A DNA stretch of 56,265 nucleotides from Spirochaetia bacterium (lineage in GTDB: Bacteria > Spirochaetota > Spirochaetia > Treponematales > Breznakiellaceae): assembly GCA_025997675.1 (NCBI GenBank), contig BNUX01000008.1, forward strand, positions 1 to 56,265, read 5' to 3'. This document shows positions 22,889 to 32,087 of the stretch, one piece after another. The notes below the pieces were generated by a model. It was not told where the DNA came from. It did not search any database and worked only from the letters and a program-made list of their open reading frames with translations. The first letter of the stretch is position 1; the number at the start of each line of letters is the position of its first letter. The position numbers and the translations under genes were made by a program.

Positions 22889-25483
22889 ATGAAAGTTTCT
22901 GTTTTTATCCGTATCTTTGCGGTTCTGATTATCCTGACGGCGGTGCTTATCGGAGTTGGCCTGGGGCGTGCCCTGGCAGAAACCACAAATATCAAGCATC
23001 AGGAGAACTTTGTTGAGTTTGCCCCGGCGCTTCCCACCAGGATCATGGATATCAACGGGACCTTGATCACCGAGTTTTCTGCGGATGAAAAGCGGGAGAT
23101 GGTTTCCCTTAGCGAACTGCCCCGGCACCTGATCTATGCGGTGCTGGCCCGTGAGGACCCGGATTTTTACACCCATAGGGGCTTTAGTATCCGGGGTATC
23201 GCCCGGGCATTCGTAGGGCAGATCATCGGCCAGTCTCTGGGGGGCGGCTCTACGATAACCCAGCAGGTGGCGGGGACCCTCTACACCGACCGGACCGAGA
23301 AGTCCTATTCCCGGAAGATACGGGAGCTCTGGTGGTCCCTGCAAATGGAACGGCGGTACACCAAGAACGAAATCCTTGAAATCTACCTTAACTATATGTA
23401 CATGGGCCCCGGTACCTATGGGGTGGAGGCGGCAAGTAAGTACTTCTTCGGCCATAGCGCCCGGGACATCTCCCTGGCGGAGGCGGCGATCCTGGTGATC
23501 CAGCTTTCCAGCCCCTCCCGGTACAATCCCCTGGATAACCCCAATGTGGCCCGGGACCGGCAGCGATCCGTGCTGGACCGGATGATCGACTTCGGGTACA
23601 CCTCCCGGGAAGAAGCGGAGGCCTCCTTTAACGAGTATTGGGATAACTACGACTATACCCGTGCTTCAACCTCGGCCTACTATAGCCGGGAGGACGCCGC
23701 CCCCTGGTTCAGCGAATACGTCCGCCGGGAGTTGGACGGCATGATGTACGGGACTATGGACTACTACCGGGATGGCTACACGGTACTCACCACCCTGGAC
23801 CTGCGGCACCAGCAGGCGGCGGCAAAGTTCATGGAACAGGGGCTCGCCAAGGCCAACACGGAATATGTCCGGTCCAGCTCAAACCGGCTGACCGAGGCGG
23901 AAAAGACCTACGTACCGGTGATAGACATGCTTTCCCTGGTCTTTGACCTGACGGATATCTACGCTTCCTCGGAAGCCCAAATTGAGCAGAAGGCCCTCTC
24001 CCGGTATACCAAGGTGGTGAACCCCGTGGTGGATATGGCCGCATTGATGTTCGGCATCCAGGACTTAAAGGTGATGACCGGAAGCGCCTTCGCGGACCTC
24101 AAGACCAACACCGAAAAGAATGTGGTAGAGGGCGCCCTGATTGCCATTGAAAACGATACCGGCTATATCACCGCCCTGATAGGCGGCTCCAAATACGATG
24201 AATCCAACCAGCTTATCCGGGCAACCCAGGGGAATATCCAGCCCGGCAGTTCCTTCAAGCCCCTGTATTACTCCGCCGCCATCGACTCCCGGACCTTTAC
24301 CCCCGCAAGCCTTATCTACGACCTCCCCATCGTGTTCCATAACGAGGACGGCACCCCCTACATCCCCCTGAACTTCCGGGGTGAGTGGAAGGGCTCGGTG
24401 CTGCTCTACGACGCCCTGGCCAATTCCATGAACGTCCCCTCCCTCAAGGTTCTGGACACCATCGGCTTTGACGCCGCCATAGACCGCGCCGCCGCCCTCT
24501 TGGGCATAAGCGACCCTGCCGTGATACGCCGGACCTTCCCCCGGGTCTATCCCCTGGGACTGGGTATCATCTCCGCCGCCCCCCTGCAAATGGCCCGGGC
24601 CTTCGCGGTATTCGCCAACCAGGGCCGGGAGGTGAGTCCCATCGCCATCCGCTCGGTGGAGGACCGGAACGGGCGGGTGGTATTGGACACGGAACGGGAG
24701 GTACGGCTCCGGCAGCGGCGCATGGGCAGCGGCATCCAGGTGATAAGCCCTCAAAACGCCTATGTGATGACCAGTATGCTGAAGAAGACCGTGGAAATGG
24801 GAACCCTCTACGCCCCCTCCGAATGGGGGGCCAAGTTTACCTACCGGGATGAGCAGGGCAGGCGCTACCACATGCCTATGGCGGGGAAAACCGGCACCCC
24901 CCAAAACTGGTCCGACGCCTGGGCCGTGGGCTATTCCCCCTACTACACCACCGCCATCTGGTTCGGCTTCGACAAACCCGGCAATTCCCTGGGGGTCAAC
25001 CTCACGGGATCCACCCTGGCGGGCCCGGTCTGGGCGGACTTTATGCGGGAGGTACACCAGGGCCTGCCCCTCAGGGATTTTGCGAAACCCTCCACGGGCA
25101 TCATTGAGGTGACGGTCTGTACCAAGTCGGGGCTGCTCCGCACGCCGGGATGTCCCGGGGATGTGACCATGCCCTTCCTGGAAGGCACCCAGCCCAGCCG
25201 GTACTGCGATCTCCACGATGACGCCGCCGCCCGGACCGGGCAGGTAAACCTCCAGGGAATGCGCCTTGATACCCTGTTCATGGACGGAGGCAACCTATTG
25301 GGGGAACTGAAGCTGCCGGAGCTGCGGCTGGATTTGCCGGAATCGCCGCGAAGACCGCCGCCGGTAACCCGGCCTGCCCCAAATTCAACCCGAGGCCGTA
25401 CCGATAGGTCCACGACCAACCCCATCATCCCGGACGAGGAGTTTGACCTGGAATTGCCGGATTATAATCCTCTCCTTGAATGA
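22889..25483 (+). CDS. Class A penicillin-binding protein (PBP1A-like)
   Basis: Bifunctional peptidoglycan glycosyltransferase and transpeptidase, anchored by one N-terminal membrane helix (residues 5-28). The GT51 domain shows the catalytic Glu89 in REDPDFYTHRG and GGSTITQQVAGTLY near 130. The transpeptidase has Ser454 in SSFK, the SMN triad in NSMNVPS near 515, and K667-TG in MAGKTGTPQNW. After about residue 765 comes a Pro/Arg-rich tail (ESPRRPPPVTRPAP) of no known fold. At 864 residues it is in the PBP1A range. The 3' end overlaps the convergent ruvA gene by 59 bp. An LpoB-like lipoprotein (52799-53428) is a possible activator. Confidence 0.95.
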   Translation: MKVSVFIRIFAVLIILTAVLIGVGLGRALAETTNIKHQENFVEFAPALPTRIMDINGTLITEFSADEKREMVSLSELPRHLIYAVLAREDPDFYTHRGFSIRGIARAFVGQIIGQSLGGGSTITQQVAGTLYTDRTEKSYSRKIRELWWSLQMERRYTKNEILEIYLNYMYMGPGTYGVEAASKYFFGHSARDISLAEAAILVIQLSSPSRYNPLDNPNVARDRQRSVLDRMIDFGYTSREEAEASFNEYWDNYDYTRASTSAYYSREDAAPWFSEYVRRELDGMMYGTMDYYRDGYTVLTTLDLRHQQAAAKFMEQGLAKANTEYVRSSSNRLTEAEKTYVPVIDMLSLVFDLTDIYASSEAQIEQKALSRYTKVVNPVVDMAALMFGIQDLKVMTGSAFADLKTNTEKNVVEGALIAIENDTGYITALIGGSKYDESNQLIRATQGNIQPGSSFKPLYYSAAIDSRTFTPASLIYDLPIVFHNEDGTPYIPLNFRGEWKGSVLLYDALANSMNVPSLKVLDTIGFDAAIDRAAALLGISDPAVIRRTFPRVYPLGLGIISAAPLQMARAFAVFANQGREVSPIAIRSVEDRNGRVVLDTEREVRLRQRRMGSGIQVISPQNAYVMTSMLKKTVEMGTLYAPSEWGAKFTYRDEQGRRYHMPMAGKTGTPQNWSDAWAVGYSPYYTTAIWFGFDKPGNSLGVNLTGSTLAGPVWADFMREVHQGLPLRDFAKPSTGIIEVTVCTKSGLLRTPGCPGDVTMPFLEGTQPSRYCDLHDDAAARTGQVNLQGMRLDTLFMDGGNLLGELKLPELRLDLPESPRRPPPVTRPAPNSTRGRTDRSTTNPIIPDEEFDLELPDYNPLLE

Positions 25484-26078
25484 AGCTCCCCACGCTCAAA
25501 TACAATATGGCCTGCCTGAACAGCGCCTTCTCCAGTTCCGCCCCGCAGAGGCCCTCAGGCAGCGAGCCCTCTGCCTTTGCCAGTGCTTCCGCCGCCGCCC
25601 TCTGGTCGTAGCCCATCTCCGCCAGGGCCCTTACCAGGTCGGCGTGGGGGGACGCCGCCTGTGGCTTACCACCACCGCTCGTCAGTTTCCCCTTGAGGGT
25701 GAGGATCATCTTCTGGGCGGTCTTCTTCCCCAATCCGGGCACCGCTTCCAGGCGGCCCACATCCTCGGTATCCAGGGCCCGTTGCAATTCCGCTTGACTT
25801 ATGCCCCCCATGATCTTCACCGCCTGCCGGGGACCGATGCCGTCAACCTTGAGGAGTTCCAGGAAGGTAGCCCGGCGGGTTTCATCGGCAAAGCCGAAAA
25901 GCCGCATCTGGTCCTCCCGGTGGTACAGCCAGGTATAGACCTGCCCTTCCTCCCCGGCCTGGGGGAGCAGGCCGATGTCCGTGTGGGGGACTGAGATGTC
26001 CCACTCAATGCCCCCGGTGAGGATATGCAGGGTGTCGTCGAGTTTTCCGGTAATGGTTCCGCGGATACGGTTAAACAT
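25425..26078 (-). CDS. ruvA: Holliday junction branch-migration subunit RuvA
   Basis: Tetrameric junction-binding partner of RuvB. The 217-residue protein has the OB-fold start MFNRIRGTITGKLDDTLHIL, two HhH motifs (LLKVDGIGPRQAVKIMGG and LEAVPGLGKKTAQKMILTLK), a linker and a C-terminal RuvB-binding helical domain (ADLVRALAEMGYDQRAAAEALAK), then about 20 extra residues that lie in the overlap with the PBP gene. AAAGGAA precedes the ATG. It is the last gene of the minus-strand run mrfA-mrfB-GNAT-ruvA, not next to ruvB as in many bacteria. Confidence 0.96.
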   Translation of the reverse strand: MFNRIRGTITGKLDDTLHILTGGIEWDISVPHTDIGLLPQAGEEGQVYTWLYHREDQMRLFGFADETRRATFLELLKVDGIGPRQAVKIMGGISQAELQRALDTEDVGRLEAVPGLGKKTAQKMILTLKGKLTSGGGKPQAASPHADLVRALAEMGYDQRAAAEALAKAEGSLPEGLCGAELEKALFRQAILYLSVGSFIQGEDYNPAIPGQTPRPG

Positions 26079-26088
26079 GGGGATTCCT

Positions 26089-26520
26089 TTAGGTGTTTTC
26101 GGGGTTGAGGTCCCGGGTCCGGTAGGTGAGATCCTCCCGTATGGGATACCCGCAGGCCGTCAAAAACCGGCATCCCCCCCCGTTAGCCTTAAATGATACT
26201 GCGGCGGCCTTGTTGATCCCCTCCCGGACGAGGGCCTCTTCTACGGCGTTAATCAGGGTCCTGCCGATATTCCGGCTGCGGAACGTCTCCTTAACCGCCA
26301 CATGGTAAATATAACCCCGGCGCCCGTCATGGCCCCCTAAAATGGTCCCCGCCATCTCGCCGTCTTCCTCCGCCGCAAAGCAGGTAAGGGGGTTCCGCTC
26401 CAGGAACTTCCGGATCCCCGTTTCGGAATCATCCAGGGTCTTCAAACTTAGTCCCGCCGAAGCCTTCCATAGGGTGTAAGCCGCATCATAGTCCTCAATC
26501 GTCAATAACCGGATATTCAT
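26089..26520 (-). CDS. GNAT-family N-acetyltransferase
   Basis: Start 26520 (MNIRLLTIEDYDAAYTLWKA) gives an ATGA overlap with the preceding gene and an AAGGA at the correct distance; the ATG at 26529 is less likely. The 143-residue protein has the GNAT acetyl-CoA motif in VAVKETFRSRNIGRTLINAVEEAL (R/QxxGxG-like, here RSRNIG) and a C-terminal GYPIREDLTYR. The substrate is unknown. Being coupled between mrfB and ruvA, it belongs to the presumed DNA-repair transcript. Confidence 0.85.
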   Translation of the reverse strand: MNIRLLTIEDYDAAYTLWKASAGLSLKTLDDSETGIRKFLERNPLTCFAAEEDGEMAGTILGGHDGRRGYIYHVAVKETFRSRNIGRTLINAVEEALVREGINKAAAVSFKANGGGCRFLTACGYPIREDLTYRTRDLNPENT

Positions 26521-27665
26521 GGCATCCATCCTTGTTTCAGTTTTTCCAGCAGCCGTTCCCGGCGATGGAACATCTCATCCTCTATACTATCTCCTATACT
26601 ATCTTGAATGTCAGGTAAAGCCAAGAACGCTTCGACATACCCCAAAGCCGATGCCGGGTCCCGCCGTTTCCATTCCGCCTCAATCGCCCGTGTACGGTAA
26701 TGGCAATAGGCGGCCCGCCGATACCCCAACTCCACCGCCGCCTGTAAGAGAGCATCCCCGGTTTTCATCGTCCCCGCCCCAAAGGCTTCTTCCCCATGAC
26801 GGCGGATTGCCCTATGCCACCGGAGGGCAAGGTTTTCCGGATCGCAGCGGAACCGTTCTCCCCCGCCAGAGGGGTCTTCCGCAATCGTACAAAGGGCGCC
26901 CAGAATCCCTCCGAGGCCGGCGATATCCCGGGCATTGTGGTCACAGACCTTGAGCAGTTCCGAGGGCTCCCCGGTCTTCAGGAAGGAAAACCAGATGTCC
27001 GGCGCCATAGAGCCCGGGATATCCCCGGTACGGTCCAGCCCCAGGATACCGGTTTCAATCGCCCCCTGGGAACAGGACGGCAGAACCCGCTTCCACAGCT
27101 GCCGGCAGGGGTGGAGGAGGTCCGCCTGGTAATAGTCCGGAGGCCGGATGCCGTTCATGATACAGCGTGTATTGAGCAGTTGGGAGTCAAAACTCTTGCC
27201 GTTATAGCTTATCAATAGAGAGGATTCCGCAAATTCCCCCAGGACGGCCTCCAGAAAACCGGGTTCCCCCGGATAGTCCAGGAGCAGGTACTGATCCACC
27301 TTGAGGGTATCCTCCCCCGTCAGCCTGCCAAAGGCGGCCAAGAAGGCCAGGGTACCGGGACCGGTGGAAAGGCCCGTGGTTTCCAGGTCGAAGAAAAGCA
27401 GATCATCAAGGCGGGGCGGGGAAGCAGGGTAGCGGAGGAGGTCCGGAACCAGGATGCCCAGAGACCGGGGCGCGGTGCAGCGAAGCTGCGGGGACGCCAT
27501 AACCACCGACCGCTTCACCACCAGGGGGCCTACGGTCACCCAGTCCGGGCCGGCCCACTCGGCGGGTTTTTTCAAGGGAAGAGGCTGCTGGTCTGTGTCT
27601 CCGGCCGCTCTTTTTGGTGCAGATGCCCGGATGTGCTGCAACCGGGCCCGCAAATTTTGTCCCAT
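26517..27665 (-). CDS. mrfB: RNase H-like DEDD exonuclease (MrfB/YprB type)
   Basis: The start at 27665 (MGQNLRARLQHIRASAPKRA) follows a purine-rich GGGGACAGGGG and lies just 16 bp behind the helicase gene. The 382-residue protein has the DEDD-type exonuclease motifs: LLFFDLETTGLSTGPG near residue 95 (Asp, Glu), LISYNGKSFDSQLLNTR near 155, and CDHNARDIAGL near 240. A helical TPR-like region follows (ALLQAAVELGYRRAAYCHY). In Bacillus subtilis the homologous YprB (MrfB) works with the helicase YprA (MrfA) in repair of mitomycin C lesions, and the same gene order here supports the assignment. Confidence 0.88.
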   Translation of the reverse strand: MGQNLRARLQHIRASAPKRAAGDTDQQPLPLKKPAEWAGPDWVTVGPLVVKRSVVMASPQLRCTAPRSLGILVPDLLRYPASPPRLDDLLFFDLETTGLSTGPGTLAFLAAFGRLTGEDTLKVDQYLLLDYPGEPGFLEAVLGEFAESSLLISYNGKSFDSQLLNTRCIMNGIRPPDYYQADLLHPCRQLWKRVLPSCSQGAIETGILGLDRTGDIPGSMAPDIWFSFLKTGEPSELLKVCDHNARDIAGLGGILGALCTIAEDPSGGGERFRCDPENLALRWHRAIRRHGEEAFGAGTMKTGDALLQAAVELGYRRAAYCHYRTRAIEAEWKRRDPASALGYVEAFLALPDIQDSIGDSIEDEMFHRRERLLEKLKQGWMP

Positions 27666-27681
27666 CCCCTGTCCCCGCTCG

Positions 27682-29970
27682 CTACTTCTGAAGAACCCGT
27701 AGAAACGCTGCGGTTCCCCCTTTGTTTTCCCCGGGCCCCACACAGGAAGGGCAGCCTTCTTTACAGGGACATTCCGCAACCACCCGGTATACGGACCGGA
27801 ACAGTTCCCCCGTATGTCGCCCCAGGCTTTCCGCAAGGCCCGTGCCGCCGGGGTATTTATCGTATATATACAGGGCGGGCACACCAAAGTGGGGGTCCCT
27901 GACCCGTTCCGCCATGCCGAGGTCCCGTGGATCGCAGAGGAGAAACACCGGGGCCATGTGTTTGATCAGGGTTCCCGCCCCGGCCAGGATTGAGCCTGCA
28001 CCGTCTTCCCCGGCGCTTGCAAGGACCGTAGCGGCGGCACTGGTATTGCCAAAGAGCAGCGCCAGGGACCGGGTCTGCATTTCCTCCTCCGGCAAATCAA
28101 TATCCCCGTAGCCGACATTCTCGTGGGTGTGGAAGCGGATCTTCTTGAACTTCGCCGCCTGGGACCGGACCAGCACATCCCCCAATACCCCCGTGCAAAC
28201 GCCGAAATCCAGGGTTTCATCTTCGGTAAGCACCTTGATATCCGTCTTTACCAGCCCATCGGTAAAGTAATTCACCTCCGCTTCCCGCACCAGGCATTTC
28301 CGGTTGGGGATATCCAGGGATTCCACCAGGTACTGCCGGCCCCGGTGCATGTACACCGCATTCTTAAAGATCAATTCCTTCGCACTGGGCCGGTCCATCT
28401 CGCCGATGACGGCGTTACGCCCCGCCGTCACATCCACTATCACCACATTATCCGCCAGGGCGGACCGCAAACTGATCCCCTCCGCCGGGAAGGACCGGTC
28501 CGCCCAATGCCAGCGCGCGCCCGTATGCCGTACAACCCCATCCTCTTCCAGATACTCCAACACATCCCGCGCCCCGGTTCCAAAAGCGCCGGAGCCCCCT
28601 AATTCTTCGTCGGTAAAAGGCAGTTCAAATGCCGCGCACTTAACATGGTCCGTCAGGATATAGGGGTTATCCGGGTTAATCCGGGCCTCCTCAGGCAGCC
28701 CGCGGAAAAACCATTCCGGGTCATTCATGATAAACTGGTCCAGGGGCGATGATGACGCTACAAACACCGCCACCGATGAGCCCCCCCTTCGGCCCGCCCG
28801 CCCCGACTGCTGCCAGAAGCTATTGAAGGACCCCGGAAACCCCGCCACCACCGACGCATCCAGCCCGCCGATGTCGATCCCCAGTTCCAGGGCATTGGTA
28901 GACACCACCCCCCGTATGCTTCCCTCCCGCAGCCCCTTCTCAATTTCCCGCCGCTCGTTGGGGAGGAGGCCCCCCCGGTATGCCTCCACCCTGATCCGGG
29001 AATTATCCGTATAGATATTTGCCAGGTCCTCGTTCACGTATGCGGCGGCCACCTCGGTTTTTACCCGTGAATGGGCAAAGAGGATGGTCTTGATACCCCC
29101 CTTAAGGAATGCCAGCATCCAGCGCCTGCTTTCGGTCACCACCGACCGGCGAATCCCCTGAACCGCATCCACCAGGGGCGGGTTGTAAAGGATGATCCGC
29201 TTCTCCCCACGGGGCGCCCCATTGTTGTCCACCAGGCTTACCTCGCCGCCGATCAGAGTTTCCGCCAGTTCCCTGGGGTTGGCGATGGTGGCGGAACAGA
29301 GGATGAACTGGGGTGTGGAGCCGTAAAAGGCGCAGACCCGCCGCAATCGCCGCAGTACATCCGCCACATGGCTCCCCAGGACACCCCGGTAGGCGTGGGC
29401 TTCGTCTATGACGATGTACTTCAAATTGGAAAAGAACTTGATCCACCGGGGATGGTTGGGCAGTATCCCCGCATGGAGCATATCCGGGTTGGAGATGATG
29501 ATCCGCCCCGTATCCCGTGCAGCAACCCGGAGGGAATCCGGGGTGTCCCCGTCGTAGGTGGACACCTTTATGGGGATATCGGCGCCCACCAGTTCATTCA
29601 GCTCCGACTGCTGGTCCTGGGAAAGGGCCTTGGTGGGGAAAAGATAGAGGGCGCGGGCCTTATCGTCCCGCAGCAATGCCTGGAGGGTGGGCAGGTTGTA
29701 GCAGAGGGTTTTCCCCGACGCGGTGGGGGTGAGTACCACCACATTACGGCCCTGTTGCAGCGCCGCCCAGACCGAGCCCTGGTGGGTGTAGATTTCCGCA
29801 ATACCCCGGTTCCAGAGCCGGGCAGCCAGACGGCTATCCAAATCCGTCGGGAAGGGAACGGTTTCCCCCCCGGTAGCCGGAAGGAGCCGTTCTTCCACGA
29901 TGTAAGGGGCAAAGCCGGGATCGGTGAGGATTTTTTGCAAGGCTGAAGCTGTTTTCTCCATTAATTTCAT
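27682..29970 (-). CDS. mrfA: DEAD/DEAH-type DNA-repair helicase MrfA (YprA)
   Basis: A 762-residue superfamily 2 helicase. Motif I is TPTASGKTLCYNLP near residue 85, motif II VIDEAHAYRG (DEAH), motif III CSATIANP, motif V TNALELGIDIGG and motif VI QQSGRAGRRG. The C-terminal region is the DUF1998-type metal site with four cysteines (CPCKEGCPSC, then VGPGENKGG), as in MrfA and Hrq1-like helicases. It is the first gene of the repair operon with mrfB, a GNAT and ruvA. It is divergent from glgC. No strong Shine-Dalgarno sequence is seen; the start could also be three codons later. Confidence 0.92.
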   Translation of the reverse strand: MKLMEKTASALQKILTDPGFAPYIVEERLLPATGGETVPFPTDLDSRLAARLWNRGIAEIYTHQGSVWAALQQGRNVVVLTPTASGKTLCYNLPTLQALLRDDKARALYLFPTKALSQDQQSELNELVGADIPIKVSTYDGDTPDSLRVAARDTGRIIISNPDMLHAGILPNHPRWIKFFSNLKYIVIDEAHAYRGVLGSHVADVLRRLRRVCAFYGSTPQFILCSATIANPRELAETLIGGEVSLVDNNGAPRGEKRIILYNPPLVDAVQGIRRSVVTESRRWMLAFLKGGIKTILFAHSRVKTEVAAAYVNEDLANIYTDNSRIRVEAYRGGLLPNERREIEKGLREGSIRGVVSTNALELGIDIGGLDASVVAGFPGSFNSFWQQSGRAGRRGGSSVAVFVASSSPLDQFIMNDPEWFFRGLPEEARINPDNPYILTDHVKCAAFELPFTDEELGGSGAFGTGARDVLEYLEEDGVVRHTGARWHWADRSFPAEGISLRSALADNVVIVDVTAGRNAVIGEMDRPSAKELIFKNAVYMHRGRQYLVESLDIPNRKCLVREAEVNYFTDGLVKTDIKVLTEDETLDFGVCTGVLGDVLVRSQAAKFKKIRFHTHENVGYGDIDLPEEEMQTRSLALLFGNTSAAATVLASAGEDGAGSILAGAGTLIKHMAPVFLLCDPRDLGMAERVRDPHFGVPALYIYDKYPGGTGLAESLGRHTGELFRSVYRVVAECPCKEGCPSCVGPGENKGGTAAFLRVLQK

Positions 29971-30001
29971 ACTAACATTACAAAAGATTGATGGTAAAGT
30001 A

Positions 30002-30030
30002 TCGACAAACCGGTAATTCCTTTTTATAAT
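30002..30030 (+). promoter_or_regulatory. Promoter of glgC
   Basis: TCGACA (30002-30007), a 17-bp spacer, and a perfect TATAAT (30025-30030), about 34 bp upstream of the glgC start. Confidence 0.6.
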
Positions 30031-30063
30031 AACGGTAGAGGTTGAAAAGTAAGGGGGTCATCT

Positions 30064-31338
30064 GTGTCTGAAGTGTTGTCTATTGTATTAGGTGGCGGTA
30101 AGGGGACCCGGTTGTTTCCTTTAACCAAAGACAGGGCAAAACCAGCCGTTCCTTTTGGCGGCAAGTTCAGAATTGTGGATATCCCCATTTCAAACTGCAT
30201 CAACGCGGGCTTCAAGCAGATATACATCCTTACCCAATTTAACTCCGCCTCCCTGCACCTGCACCTGGCCCATGCCTATGTCTTTGATATCTTTTCCAAG
30301 GGCTTTGTGGAGATCCTCGCCGCGGAACAGACCAACGAACATTCCGGGTGGTACGAGGGTACCGCCGATGCGGTGCGGAAGAACTTTGTCCATTTCCGGA
30401 CCCATAGGCCGGAGTATTATATCATCCTGTCCGGGGACCAACTGTACCGTATGGACCTCCAGGATTTCTTGCAGAAGCACAAGGACTCCGGCGCAGCCAT
30501 CACCATAGCCAGCACCCCGGTTTCCCGTGGGGAAGCCAGCCAGCTGGGTATCCTGCAAGTAAACAAGAAGAATGAGATAACGGAGTTCTTAGAGAAACCC
30601 GGCCCCACCAAGGACATCGGCGAGTATAAAGTACCCGATGAATTGAAGAAGGATAAGAACTCCAGGGCCGATGAATATTTGGCCTCCATGGGCATCTACA
30701 TCTTCAGCGCCGCCGCCATGGAAAGCTGCCTGGACAATGATTTTACCGATTTCGGCAAGGAAATCATCCCCACCGCCATCCATGACCTCAAGGTCAACGC
30801 CTACATTTTCAACGGCTACTGGGAGGACATCGGAACCATTCGGAGTTTCTACGAGGCAAACCTGGACCTGACCACCCTCAAGCCCCGGTTCGACTTCTAC
30901 GACGAGGACCGGCCCATCTACACCCATGTGCGGAACCTGCCCCCCTCAAAGATGAATTTCAGCAATATGCACCAGTCCATAGCCGCCGAGGGCTGTATCA
31001 TCACCAACGCGTCGATATCCAACTCCATCGTCGGGGTCCGTACCATCATCGAGTCCGGGGCCAGCCTGAACGGGGTCATCTGCATGGGCGCGGACTACTA
31101 CGAAACCGAAGCCCAGAAACATCAGAACACCGAAAACAGGGTGCCAAATGTAGGCATCGGGAAGGGGGTCATCGTGAAGGGCGCCATCATCGACAAAAAC
31201 GCCTGCATAGGGGAGGGCTGCCGCATCGGCATCGACGACCTGAACCGCACCGACGGCAACTACGGGCACTACTACATTGTGGATGGGATCATCGTGATAC
31301 CGAAGAATACCATACTGTACCCTGGAACGGTGATTTGA
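30064..31338 (+). CDS. glgC: Glucose-1-phosphate adenylyltransferase
   Basis: Makes ADP-glucose for glycogen synthesis. The GTG start at 30064 is preceded by GGGGG. The 424 residues show the nucleotidyltransferase motif LGGGKGTRLFPLTKDRAKPAVPFGG region (residues 9-33), FVEILAAEQ, GTADAVRKN, the GDQLYRMD catalytic loop, ASMGIYIF with the glucose-1-phosphate site, YWEDIGTI, and a C-terminal left-handed beta-helix. Its stop overlaps the TTG start of a HepT-like toxin gene, so any transcript from the glgC promoter also carries that module. Confidence 0.96.
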   Translation: MSEVLSIVLGGGKGTRLFPLTKDRAKPAVPFGGKFRIVDIPISNCINAGFKQIYILTQFNSASLHLHLAHAYVFDIFSKGFVEILAAEQTNEHSGWYEGTADAVRKNFVHFRTHRPEYYIILSGDQLYRMDLQDFLQKHKDSGAAITIASTPVSRGEASQLGILQVNKKNEITEFLEKPGPTKDIGEYKVPDELKKDKNSRADEYLASMGIYIFSAAAMESCLDNDFTDFGKEIIPTAIHDLKVNAYIFNGYWEDIGTIRSFYEANLDLTTLKPRFDFYDEDRPIYTHVRNLPPSKMNFSNMHQSIAAEGCIITNASISNSIVGVRTIIESGASLNGVICMGADYYETEAQKHQNTENRVPNVGIGKGVIVKGAIIDKNACIGEGCRIGIDDLNRTDGNYGHYYIVDGIIVIPKNTILYPGTVI

Positions 31339-31763
31339 TAGATTACGGCAAGTTCGATAAGGCCTTACAGCATTTGGTATTACAATATCAGAATTATTGC
31401 GGCCTGGGTGGACGGTCCGCTTTAGGGGAAATCGACCGGGAAGCGATTGCGGAATCGGTCATCCAGCGTTTTGAGGTGTGTTACGACTGTCTATGGAAGG
31501 TTCTTAAGCGGTACCTTGGAGAAAACCTTGGCTTACCGGAACTTCCCAATAGCCCCAAACCCCTGTTTCGCATTGCCTTTGAGAACCGTCTTTTCCCGGC
31601 GGTGGAACCATGGCTTTTATATACCGATGTCCGGGTCAGTACTTCCCATGACTATTCGGGGGATAAGGCTGGAGAAGCCTTAGTTGCAGCGGAGGGCTTT
31701 ATCAACGATGCCGTTGCCTTGTATCAAAAAATGACCGGGGAATCATGGTTGCTTCCGAAATAG
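31335..31763 (+). CDS. hepT: HEPN toxin of the HepT/MntA type
   Basis: A 142-residue protein of the nucleotidyltransferase substrate-binding (HI0074-like) HEPN group. The RNase motif Rx4HxY is exact: RVSTSHDY near residue 100. In characterised HepT/MntA systems the HEPN protein is an RNase toxin, and its Tyr in this motif is AMPylated by MntA. The start is TTG at 31335, overlapping the glgC stop as TTGA, with no separate promoter visible. The 3' end overlaps the mntA-like gene by 19 bp. The function follows from the motif and the pairing. Confidence 0.85.
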   Translation: MIDYGKFDKALQHLVLQYQNYCGLGGRSALGEIDREAIAESVIQRFEVCYDCLWKVLKRYLGENLGLPELPNSPKPLFRIAFENRLFPAVEPWLLYTDVRVSTSHDYSGDKAGEALVAAEGFINDAVALYQKMTGESWLLPK

Positions 31764-32062
31764 TCCTTACTGCCCGTGATCGGGAAATTCTTGTTTCTCT
31801 CATTGGGCAGTATCTTCCTCATACCCCGGTATGGGCTTTTGGGTCCCGTGTCAAAGGGACTTCCTATCCCTGGTCGGATCTTGATCTGGTCATCTTTACC
31901 CGTGTGGAGCATCGGCCCCAGGTTTCCCTGTTGAAAGAAGCCTTGGAAGAATCGAACTTGCCGTTCCGGGTGGATCTGCTGGAATGGGATGGGTTACCGG
32001 AACATTTTAAGGAGAATATCAAAACGGAACATGTGATAGTGCATAACGGTGATTTAGCCTAG
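31745..32062 (+). CDS. mntA: Minimal nucleotidyltransferase antitoxin of the HepT/MntA type
   Basis: A 105-residue minimal nucleotidyltransferase. The active-site pattern GSx10DxD is exact: GSRVKGTSYPWSDLD from about residue 33, with a third acidic residue in RVDLLEWD near 79. MntA enzymes inactivate the HEPN toxin by adding AMP. The gene overlaps hepT and is followed by the 21-bp repeat array. The order toxin first, antitoxin second is normal for this type. Confidence 0.88.
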   Translation: MVASEIVLTARDREILVSLIGQYLPHTPVWAFGSRVKGTSYPWSDLDLVIFTRVEHRPQVSLLKEALEESNLPFRVDLLEWDGLPEHFKENIKTEHVIVHNGDLA

Positions 32063-32087
32063 CGCCTGCACAAGGTCGGCGATAAGA

